Part shown: positions 1 to 6,029 of the stretch, piece by piece
Position numbering within the stretch: the stretch's first letter is position 1
Layout: every line of letters starts with the position of its first letter
Origin: Bacteroidetes bacterium UBA1952
GTDB taxonomy: Bacteria > Bacteroidota > Bacteroidia > Chitinophagales > Chitinophagaceae
DNA length: 17,156 nucleotides
Assembly (NCBI GenBank): GCA_002336725.1
Contig: DDEO01000099.1
Coordinates: forward strand, 1-17,156
Direction of reading: 5' to 3'
Program-made: the position numbers and the translations under genes
Notes under the pieces: generated by a model
Database searches by the model: none
The model's input: only the letters and a program-made list of their open reading frames with translations
Told to the model about the DNA's origin: nothing

Positions 1-42
1 GCTCGCCATCTCCACAACACAGAATAATCGAGATTGGGGGCG

Positions 43-145
43 TATTACCCAACAACGAAAATGCTGCATGAAAATACTTTCGCAAGAAGCCTATACTACG
101 CAACAACTAAAATGCTGCATAAAACCACTTTCGCAAGAAGCCTAT
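43..145. repeat. Two-copy tandem repeat, 51-bp period
   Basis: Two direct copies lie head to tail. The best-matched parts are 51-94 and 102-145 and share the cores AATGCTGCAT and ACTTTCGCAAGAAGCCTAT; weaker similarity starts near 43. The period is 51 bp (17 codons), so the repeat stays open in one plus-strand frame and would read TTKMLH..TFARSL twice. I see no signal peptide, domain or convincing start for that frame, which also runs into the 3' end of comB on the other strand. I treat it as a non-coding or relic repeat. Nothing else is visible in bases 1-182. Confidence 0.75.
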
Positions 146-182
146 TGCAGTCTTTTGAATCCGGAATACATCCTTCTTTTAT

Positions 183-899
183 TCAGACTGCCGACACCAG
201 CGCCTGTCCGCTCAAAACCGGCACGACGGGGTGCAAATCAGGCGTGGCGCAATAATCCATATCTGCCTGAAGCCCCAATGCCGAAAGGCGGTGATAGTGC
301 GAAGAGCCCTTCAAAAAACCCAGATAATTGCCGTTTACGCCTTGTGCCATCTGCACGGCGCAGCGCGTGCTGTCGTCGTTGGTTACAAATCTTTCGGCCA
401 GCAGGCGACGGGCGATTTCTCCGGCCAGCAGGGTGTCTTCCAGATTAAACTTGTCTTTCCAGGCCGCGCAGCCCAGCAAAACGTCCTTATCGCCCTGGAG
501 CAGATATTCGGTAGTGGCGGTCAGGTTGAGGAAGCTGCCCGTCAGGATGCGGTGTGCGCCGTTCACCATATGCAGCAGCCGGGTGCCGTTTGTGGTTGTC
601 AGCACCAGCGTTTTTCCGGAAACAAAGTCGCTGGGATACTCTGATGGGGAATTGCCGTGTTGAAGGCCAGGCGCAATTTGCCCGTCGCGCTCGCCGGCGG
701 TAATGCTGTTGGAAATGGCCTGTCCGAGGCGCACCGCTTCGCTGATAGTGGCCACGGGGACAACTTCGCGTGCGCCGTTGTGGAGGGCGGCGGCAATGGT
801 GGAAGTGGCCCGAAAAACGTCGATGATAACCACGTTTTTATCCCGTGGATCGTAGAGGTGGAGCAGGGCGGGCGAAAGGCAGACTTCAACTTGAGGCAT
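183..899 (-). CDS. comB: 2-phosphosulfolactate phosphatase (ComB family)
   Basis: Predicted cytoplasmic Mg2+-dependent phosphatase of 238 residues, the usual family length, converting (R)-2-phospho-3-sulfolactate to 3-sulfolactate and phosphate. ComB is the second step of archaeal coenzyme M synthesis; bacteria lacking coenzyme M use it to make sulfolactate and related sulfonates. Visible family motifs are VVIIDVFRATSTI (about residues 23-35, with D27, R30 and the TST turn), GERDG (69-73) and GNSP (82-85). A later LTTTNGTR segment and the GCAAW and NLEDTLLAG stretches also fit the family. The ATG at 899 directly precedes the first beta strand, so little choice of start remains. The gene lies 128 bp downstream of gldN on the same strand, behind a terminator, so it probably has its own promoter. 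A doubled TTTCCGGAAA palindrome lies about 50 bp upstream of the start. No comA or comC partner is in the window. Confidence 0.9.
   Translation of the reverse strand: MPQVEVCLSPALLHLYDPRDKNVVIIDVFRATSTIAAALHNGAREVVPVATISEAVRLGQAISNSITAGERDGQIAPGLQHGNSPSEYPSDFVSGKTLVLTTTNGTRLLHMVNGAHRILTGSFLNLTATTEYLLQGDKDVLLGCAAWKDKFNLEDTLLAGEIARRLLAERFVTNDDSTRCAVQMAQGVNGNYLGFLKGSSHYHRLSALGLQADMDYCATPDLHPVVPVLSGQALVSAV
613..622. repeat. TTTCCGGAAA palindrome inside comB
   Basis: Exact copy of the 10-bp palindrome. In comB it is read as part of VSGKT (the SGK frame), in a variable part of the protein. It is one of 13 exact copies in the window. Confidence 0.85.
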
Positions 900-948
900 A
901 TAATAAGAGGGGTCGGGAGGTCAAAGATAACCGTGTGCGGAGCGGGAA

Positions 949-968
949 TTTCCGGAAATTTCCGGAAA
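949..968. repeat. Twin TTTCCGGAAA palindromes upstream of comB
   Basis: Two exact copies of the palindrome sit head to tail with no spacer (949-958 and 959-968), so their centres are exactly one helical turn apart. They lie between the gldN terminator and comB, with the nearer edge 49 bp upstream of the comB ATG. This could be an operator-like site for a dimeric protein or just a dense spot of the window-wide iterated palindrome. Its position would suit regulation of comB, but nothing in the sequence proves it. Confidence 0.8.
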
Positions 969-971
969 ATA

Positions 972-1005
972 AAAACCGGATTGTCGAGGTAGACAACCCG
1001 GTTTT
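972..1005 (-). terminator. Rho-independent terminator after gldN
   Basis: The stem AAAACCGG (972-979) pairs with CCGGTTTT (998-1005). After one mismatch (A980 with C997) it continues with TTGTC (981-985) against GACAA (992-996), closing on a 6-nt loop. On the minus strand the stem is followed by a T-rich run (TTTTTATTTT). It lies 23 bp past the gldN stop codon and should end the gldKLMN transcript ahead of comB. The plus-strand side also has T-rich sequence, but no plus-strand gene leads into it. Confidence 0.75.
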
Positions 1006-1027
1006 ATTGGTTTTAAAAGACAATTCA

Positions 1028-1954
1028 TTAATACACCCACATATCCTGCTCGCGATTCTGCAATTCTTCGGAGAGGCGTTGTGCACGGTAGAGTGCTTCC
1101 ATACCACCGCCGGTTTGCTGGCTAATTTCTTCGCCAAATACGTTACTTACTTTGGTAACACGGGAAGAGAACCAGCGGTTTTCGAAGAATTCATTCCAGT
1201 TCATGCGGGCTACGTCGTTTTCGGGATTGAATACTTCGTATTGCGCCAGCGTCTCGCGGATTTCCGGAAAATAAAGCCAGAACATCGGTCGTGTTCCACG
1301 GCTCAGCCCCGTGTTTTGGTCAATCACATCCATAACCGGAGCAATCCCGATGATACGGACAATCATACGGCCGGAATTGCGGTCTGCGATCCAGTCTTCT
1401 TTAATGCGATAGCGGGTTACCACGTCCGGATTAAAGTCTCGGTTGGTGATACGCAGCGTTACCTCTCCGGTAATAGGGTCGGTAACAGGCGTAGTATCGG
1501 CCGTACCCACAACCATATCCATAATTTGTTCTTTGGAGAGGGCGTTGGTAAAGCGGTCGTCATTAAAAGCAGAATAAGCTTTTATTTTGCCTTTCTTTAC
1601 TGCGTCCATCAGAATTTCGATGAAGTAACCGCCACCGGTAAATTCATCGCCCGGATAGCGGAACGCCATGTTCTGTTTTTCACGGATGTCGATTTCGCGC
1701 CAGACCCGCTTTTTCCAGTGTACATCATTTTCCCGGATAGGTGTCCATGGAAGTACACGGGTAATATGCGGCACACGATCGATAACACCATCGCGTACCA
1801 GAGACGGCCTCCAGCCAGTCGTAACGGCTTCGCCGGCAGTAGGGTTCTGAATCTGGGCGTTGTCGTTGATGATCGGCTGCTGTGCATATGCGAGGCCACT
1901 CGTCAGAAAGGCACATACAAAGCCAAGCGATTTAAACATTATTTTGACGTTCAT
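1028..1954 (-). CDS. gldN: Gliding motility / type IX secretion protein GldN
   Basis: Protein of 308 residues, close to the usual GldN length. The N-terminus is a type I signal peptide with a hydrophobic core at about residues 9-21 and cleavage predicted after AYA (residue 24), giving a periplasmic protein. In characterised Bacteroidota, GldN joins GldK in the ring under the outer membrane of the type IX secretion system. Recognisable segments include GWRPSLVRDGVIDR, VLPWTPIRENDVHWKKRVWREIDIREKQN and RPMFWLYFPEIRE. The gene starts 32 bp after the gldM stop, as in the classical operon. A second in-frame ATG at 1939 (MFKSL) would give a shorter signal peptide and is an alternative start. It carries one TTTCCGGAAA palindrome, read as the FPE of YFPEIRE. 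No damage is seen. Confidence 0.95.
   Translation of the reverse strand: MNVKIMFKSLGFVCAFLTSGLAYAQQPIINDNAQIQNPTAGEAVTTGWRPSLVRDGVIDRVPHITRVLPWTPIRENDVHWKKRVWREIDIREKQNMAFRYPGDEFTGGGYFIEILMDAVKKGKIKAYSAFNDDRFTNALSKEQIMDMVVGTADTTPVTDPITGEVTLRITNRDFNPDVVTRYRIKEDWIADRNSGRMIVRIIGIAPVMDVIDQNTGLSRGTRPMFWLYFPEIRETLAQYEVFNPENDVARMNWNEFFENRWFSSRVTKVSNVFGEEISQQTGGGMEALYRAQRLSEELQNREQDMWVY
1261..1270. repeat. TTTCCGGAAA palindrome inside gldN
   Basis: Exact copy of the 10-bp palindrome, read on the minus strand as FPE within YFPEIRE. This is the third reading frame of the motif, different from those used in comB and tamL. Confidence 0.85.
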
Positions 1955-1986
1955 TGTCCGGAAGAGAAGCTTGTGGGAGGTTAAAG

Positions 1987-3534
1987 TTAGTTCAGCGTCA
2001 GCACAATCGGGTTAATCTTGCGGACTGTTTTATCAGGCAGTTCAGCGCGTATCTCATCAATGAAGATACGATCGCCCGGCTTGGCATCTTTAATCATCTG
2101 CTCTACCTGATTGTTGGCGGAGAACAAGGCGCTGTTTACGGTTACTGGTGCCGAAACATCCGTGCTGCGTTTCTTGGCCATCGAGAACTGATAACTTACG
2201 ACTTTTGCACGTACGTTGAACAAGAAATCTTTGAGTTCGGCAACGACCCCCATCTGCGCACGGAAGACAGACGAAGACATCGCGCCCTGCGTTTGGCCGC
2301 CTACCTGGGCTTCCGGGTTGGGGATGCGCTTCACGCGAATCACGTTTGTGCCAACTGTTTTTACGCCGCCGGGTGTCCGTACATTGATAGACGCGGTTAC
2401 GGTACGTGAATTAGGCGTAACGTTCATCACATACTTTCCTTTTCCGGTGTTGGTGAGTTCGGCACCTGGAATGCTCAGGGATACATCTTCGAGGTTGTAA
2501 CCGGCGGCAGTAACTGTAATCGGGTTGGGCAGGCCGGCATACACCACGTTCATAGAATCGAGCTGCAGGGAAGTACCGGAAGTACCCACCATATACTGAA
2601 ACTCAAAGGGTCGAACTTTGCGTTCGCCGTTCATTTCCAGGGCTACCGTTCCGCGAACGGTTTGCAGCCCCAGACCGGAGGCCGTGGTTTCCCAATAGCC
2701 GATACCATCTTTCACCTGTGTTACACGACCGGAGGAAACGCTGATTTGGGGCGTTACACTGCGGTTGTAGGCAGCAATCATGATATTACCTTCTACCTTC
2801 TGGCCTTGCAGGGCATAAGAAGTTTTGGAGATACCGAGACCGATGATGTCGTCGAATTTCAGCGTAGGTGCGTCTGCCTCGCGGGCCAGTTGGTTCAGAA
2901 CCGCTGCCTCGGAGTTGCGCACGTCGTTTTGCATTTTGCTAAACAGCGTAACAGCGCCCATCACCGGCATATTGTAGAAGTTGGCCGTAGCCCAGTCGCC
3001 TTGAGGGTTATTGTCGGTTTTGGAAGCCGTGTCAATACGCAGGGGCAGGTCTTTGGCAAATTCAGTGCGGACATTCGGGTTCACACGGTCGAGCATGAAG
3101 TCGCGCAGAGACAGAATGCGTTGCTTGACTTCATTGCCGCCCTTTTGCTCCACGAGCAGGCGGGTGGAGGCATCGATGTCAGATTCTGCTTTGATTTCGC
3201 CTGCGGCCGTATAGCCGCCCGAAGCCGTGATTACTTTTTTCTTCCAGTCTTCCAAATACTTCACCATTTTCTCTGCTTCCGCCTTCACCTGCATGGCTTT
3301 CTCGTTGAAAGGTGCCACGCGGGTACGGGTCTCGGCTTTTTGAGCGCCGGCATCGAGGTTCATATACAGCTCGCTGTTTTTGCCCTCAATAGACTCGTTG
3401 GAATGCGTTATGCTATCGTTAATAGTCTTAAATGCATGAAGAATTTCAGAGGACACGTTCAGGGCGAGCATAGCCGTCAGTACCAGGTACATCAGGTTGA
3501 TCATCAACTGCCGCGGCTCTTTAGGTAGTGCCAT
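1987..3534 (-). CDS. gldM: Gliding motility / type IX secretion motor protein GldM
   Basis: Protein of 515 residues, the normal length for GldM. It has one inner-membrane helix near the N-terminus (about residues 9-28), followed by a long periplasmic part that in solved GldM structures forms four domains reaching toward GldK/GldN. The N-terminal MALPKEPRQLMINLMYLVLT is highly typical. Arg8 corresponds by position to the arginine that precedes the helix in known GldM and contacts the GldL glutamate. With GldL it forms the proton-powered rotary motor for gliding and type IX secretion. The start at 3534 leaves the short cytoplasmic tail expected. The spacer to gldL is 84 bp and holds two near-contiguous TTCCGGAAA palindromes. 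gldN follows after 32 bp. No frameshift or missing domain is apparent. Confidence 0.97.
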   Translation of the reverse strand: MALPKEPRQLMINLMYLVLTAMLALNVSSEILHAFKTINDSITHSNESIEGKNSELYMNLDAGAQKAETRTRVAPFNEKAMQVKAEAEKMVKYLEDWKKKVITASGGYTAAGEIKAESDIDASTRLLVEQKGGNEVKQRILSLRDFMLDRVNPNVRTEFAKDLPLRIDTASKTDNNPQGDWATANFYNMPVMGAVTLFSKMQNDVRNSEAAVLNQLAREADAPTLKFDDIIGLGISKTSYALQGQKVEGNIMIAAYNRSVTPQISVSSGRVTQVKDGIGYWETTASGLGLQTVRGTVALEMNGERKVRPFEFQYMVGTSGTSLQLDSMNVVYAGLPNPITVTAAGYNLEDVSLSIPGAELTNTGKGKYVMNVTPNSRTVTASINVRTPGGVKTVGTNVIRVKRIPNPEAQVGGQTQGAMSSSVFRAQMGVVAELKDFLFNVRAKVVSYQFSMAKKRSTDVSAPVTVNSALFSANNQVEQMIKDAKPGDRIFIDEIRAELPDKTVRKINPIVLTLN

Positions 3535-3598
3535 CCTGAGAGGATTTTTCTTTTAAACGAAGGGGTAATAAATAATAGAAGGGTGGGTAGGAAGTTAG

Positions 3599-3617
3599 TT
3601 CCGGAAATTTCCGGAAA
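3599..3617. repeat. Twin palindrome between gldL and gldM
   Basis: TTCCGGAAA (3599-3607) is followed directly by an exact TTTCCGGAAA (3608-3617), the same paired layout as at 949-968. It starts one base past the gldL stop codon and lies 65-83 bp upstream of gldM. It could mark an internal regulatory or processing point of the operon, or simply belong to the iterated palindrome set. Confidence 0.8.
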
Positions 3618-3618
3618 A

Positions 3619-4470
3619 TTAACGTCCCTGCATCGCGCCGAGCATATTGCCGTAGATGGTGTTGAGGCTGCTCAGGTTGTGTGCCAGGCGGCCCATTTGC
3701 TCTTTGGCGGCCTGCGCGTCGGCGGCAGAATCTGCCATGGCTTCGGAGGCGTTCACCAGGTTGCCATAGAATTTATTCATAGCCTTCAGGTGGTTGTTGG
3801 CATCCTGAAGTTCTACTTCATAAATCTGATTCAGCGAACCGAGGTTGCGGCTCAGGATGGTTACCTGCTGATGGAATTGCGCCGTGTCTTCGGCAGCGTT
3901 GTTGAAGGAAGACATGGTCTTCGTTGCGCCGGCGAAGGTGGTCTTCAGCTCGTGGAGCGTTGCGGCGGTTTCCTGTGCGGCAGTGGTATAAGCGCCGGTG
4001 GCCACGGTTACATCGGTGATGTCGCGCATATTTTCCACCGTCTGTCCGAAGCGCGAGAAGTTTTCGTTCAGGCGTTGCAGGTTAGCCGGGGTAATGTGTG
4101 CATCTTCCAGCATCCGGTCGAGGGCTGCCGTAGCACTAGACGGCTGCTGCATACCGCCCGTCAGCTGGCCGGCGGTGATATCCACGTTCACGGTTTTCAC
4201 GCCTTTCCGATACGCTTCTACCTTAGGGTTTTGATCCAGATTCGGATAATAACGCTCCCAGTAGTAGTCTTTGTGGGGCGGCAGGATGCCGAGCAGGGCA
4301 AAGATAAAAGCTTCGGTAAGCATACCGATAGTCAGGGCGGGGCCTGCCCACGACCAGTGTTGGATTTTGGCCAGGGCGCCAATCAATACCACCGAAGCGC
4401 CCAGACCAATGATCAGGTTCTTGATGTATTTGCCGGACTTTGTTTCAAAAAACAGGGAGATGGACTTCAT
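3619..4470 (-). CDS. gldL: Gliding motility / type IX secretion motor protein GldL
   Basis: Inner-membrane protein of 283 residues. Two membrane helices (about residues 18-37 and 43-62) are followed by a long cytoplasmic, helix-rich tail. Helix 1 ends in ALAKIQHW and helix 2 holds LTEAFIFALLG. Lys35, His38 and Glu53 match in pattern the polar in-membrane residues of Flavobacterium GldL, including the glutamate central to proton flow. GldL with GldM is the motor of the type IX system. The open frame reaches upstream to 4683 but overlaps gldK there. The start at 4470 gives the family N-terminus MKSISLFFETKSGKY and a 50-bp gap to gldK. The protein is longer than the roughly 215 residues of F. 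johnsoniae GldL; the extra length is in the cytoplasmic tail, rich in Ala, Asn and Leu with coiled-coil character. Confidence 0.95.
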   Translation of the reverse strand: MKSISLFFETKSGKYIKNLIIGLGASVVLIGALAKIQHWSWAGPALTIGMLTEAFIFALLGILPPHKDYYWERYYPNLDQNPKVEAYRKGVKTVNVDITAGQLTGGMQQPSSATAALDRMLEDAHITPANLQRLNENFSRFGQTVENMRDITDVTVATGAYTTAAQETAATLHELKTTFAGATKTMSSFNNAAEDTAQFHQQVTILSRNLGSLNQIYEVELQDANNHLKAMNKFYGNLVNASEAMADSAADAQAAKEQMGRLAHNLSSLNTIYGNMLGAMQGR

Positions 4471-4520
4471 GGTCTCTAAAAAAGGAATAGTTGGGGGTGG
4501 ATAACAGGAATATCTTGTTC

Positions 4521-5780
4521 TTAGCGGCGATTGGTCAGGGCCGGGGCAATTTGCTGATACACACAGCGGAAGCCGATATAAGCCTTTGCCGTATCGGCAT
4601 ATTCCCAGTCGCGGGTGCCGTTTTGCAGGTAGTAGGCTACATCTCTCCAGGAGCCGCCCCGAACCACTTTGCGGCGCATCCACTGCGGGTCGCTCTCGCG
4701 GATTTTGTAGTTGATATCGGGGTTAATATCGGCTACGGTCTGATAAGCATTGCCAAAGTAAGTGCTTTGTGTCCACTCGCTTACGTTGCCCGCCATATTG
4801 TAGAGGCCATAGTCGTTGGGGAAGTATTTATCCACTTCCACGGTGTAGAGGCCGCCGTCTGCCGCGTAGTTGCCGCGCATCGGCTTGAAGTTAGCCAGAT
4901 AACAACCCTTCTTGTTTACGATATACGGACCACCCCAGGGATAGGTCGCCTGATTGCGTCCGCCGCGTGCCGCCCATTCCCATTGCGTTTCAGTCGGCAA
5001 GACAAACTTGCCTTCAAAAAACTGCTTGGTGCGCTCGCGCTCTCCTTTCCAGGTCTCGGTGCGCCAGTGGCAGAAGGCATTGGCCTGATGCCAATTGACA
5101 CCTACGACCGGATAGTTGTTAAAAGCCGGAAACCAGTTGTATTGCTGCCCGATTGGCTCGTTGGAGGAGTAGTTAAACTGCCGCGCCCACACCAGCGTAT
5201 CGGGATAGGCCGGCACTTCCTGCGTACGGAGGAAATTGGTGCGTGGCTGGTTGGGATTACGCACCGCCTCATCGTATTGAAATTCGGTGTAGCGATAGAC
5301 GAGTTTGGAAGCGTCCAGCTCAGAGCGTCCCCAGCCGGATTGTTCCGGTGTCAGGAAGAGACCTGCCAACTGCTCCCGCACTTCATCGTTGCGGAAGTTG
5401 ATACGCTTGCGCATATCCACCCGCTGCGTACCGTCCGGGTTGTCGATAAAATCGCCCAGCTGTGTGTGCGCCATCGAGTCGAGTACGTAGTTCGTAAACT
5501 GCCGGTATTGCGCGTTCGAGATCTCCGTGTTGTCCATATAGAAACCGGTCATCTGCGCGGTGCGGATCTGGGCGTCGTTGCGTCCACGAATGTCTTCGTC
5601 TGAAGCGCCCATACGCAGCACGCCCGAGGGGATATAGGACATACCGAGCGGGGTGGGTGGCTTATAGGCCAGCGTGTTGGGCGCACCTACGAGCTGGCCG
5701 CCGGTGCCCGATGATCCACAGCCGGTTGCTGCTATTGCTGCAAATGCAAGGGCTGAGAGCTTCAGGGAAACATTTTTCAT
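4521..5780 (-). CDS. gldK: Gliding motility / type IX secretion lipoprotein GldK
   Basis: Lipoprotein of 419 residues. The signal peptide ends in AIAATGC, with Cys21 as lipidation site; this decides the start at 5780, because the frame stays open to 5942 without adding a signal. GldK anchors the periplasmic GldK/GldN ring to the outer membrane. The body is a formylglycine-generating-enzyme (sulfatase-modifying factor) fold: YIPSGVLRMG (49-58), EISNAQY (86-92), VVGVNWHQANAFCHW (225-239), LPTETQWEWAARGG (261-274), GNVSEWT (331-337), RGGSWRD (374-380) and GFRC (403-406). The enzyme's two copper-binding cysteines, which should follow GGS, are absent (the sequence there is SWRDVAYYLQNG), so a structural rather than catalytic role is expected, as for other GldK proteins. 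It is the first gene of the gldKLMN operon. The 249-bp spacer upstream shows no promoter I can call with confidence. Confidence 0.96.
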   Translation of the reverse strand: MKNVSLKLSALAFAAIAATGCGSSGTGGQLVGAPNTLAYKPPTPLGMSYIPSGVLRMGASDEDIRGRNDAQIRTAQMTGFYMDNTEISNAQYRQFTNYVLDSMAHTQLGDFIDNPDGTQRVDMRKRINFRNDEVREQLAGLFLTPEQSGWGRSELDASKLVYRYTEFQYDEAVRNPNQPRTNFLRTQEVPAYPDTLVWARQFNYSSNEPIGQQYNWFPAFNNYPVVGVNWHQANAFCHWRTETWKGERERTKQFFEGKFVLPTETQWEWAARGGRNQATYPWGGPYIVNKKGCYLANFKPMRGNYAADGGLYTVEVDKYFPNDYGLYNMAGNVSEWTQSTYFGNAYQTVADINPDINYKIRESDPQWMRRKVVRGGSWRDVAYYLQNGTRDWEYADTAKAYIGFRCVYQQIAPALTNRR

Positions 5781-5806
5781 ACTACGGTCAATGTGGTTTT
5801 TGCAGG

Positions 5807-5815
5807 TTCCGGAAA
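5807..5815. repeat. Near-copy of the palindrome in the gldK leader
   Basis: TTCCGGAAA, nine of the ten bases of the iterated palindrome, lies 27 bp upstream of the gldK start codon. Other TTCCGGAA cores that are not full copies occur at 6668-6675, 7026-7033, 11745-11752 and 11876-11883. Confidence 0.7.
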
Positions 5816-5950
5816 CAGAAGAAGGGATGAATGAGGTGCCTTTCCTTGTCGAAACGGCACACAATATTTGCAAGATTTCTGGAAAAAACAAACTTCTCGG
5901 AAAAATTCCTTCAAAAAATCTTAAAAACACCTCCTCACCCAACGTTTTGG

Positions 5951-5979
5951 AGCGCCTCTCCTGTCCTTTGAAGGGCGCT
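5951..5979. other. Inverted repeat in the tamL-gldK spacer
   Basis: AGCGCC (5951-5956) pairs with GGCGCT (5974-5979) around a 17-nt loop that itself holds a CCTT..AAGG pair. On the minus strand no T-run follows, so it is a poor rho-independent terminator. It may form a hairpin in the read-through transcript between tamL and gldK. The rest of this spacer (5781-6029) is AT-rich and otherwise featureless. Confidence 0.35.
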
Positions 5980-6029
5980 GTAAAAATAAGAGAGTTTTGG
6001 GGGCTTTTGCAAATGCTTTTTTTATCCTT

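Noticed and set aside
43..145. Possible CRISPR array
   Set aside because: Only two copies, imperfect, with almost no spacer between them and no cas genes. The 31-bp and 76-bp repeats at the right end fail for the same reasons.
34..255. Small plus-strand frame of 73 codons with a 17-residue peptide repeat
   Set aside because: It starts with TTG, has no ribosome-binding signal and runs into comB on the opposite strand. The repeat is better described as DNA repeat than as a gene.
845..1984. Long plus-strand open frame of 379 codons
   Set aside because: It lies antisense to the whole of gldN and has no signal, domain or plausible start; gldN on the other strand is certain. The openness reflects the codon bias of gldN.
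4471..4683. N-terminal extension of gldL by 71 codons
   Set aside because: It overlaps the 3' end of gldK and precedes the family-typical GldL N-terminus with unlikely sequence. The start at 4470 fits the family.
5781..5942. N-terminal extension of gldK by 54 codons
   Set aside because: The lipoprotein signal peptide begins at 5780; an extension would bury it inside the protein.
6002..6027. Possible terminator of tamL in the T-rich stretch just past its stop
   Set aside because: The only pairing is TTTGC with GCAAA without room for a loop, and the T-run lies on the wrong side for minus-strand transcription.
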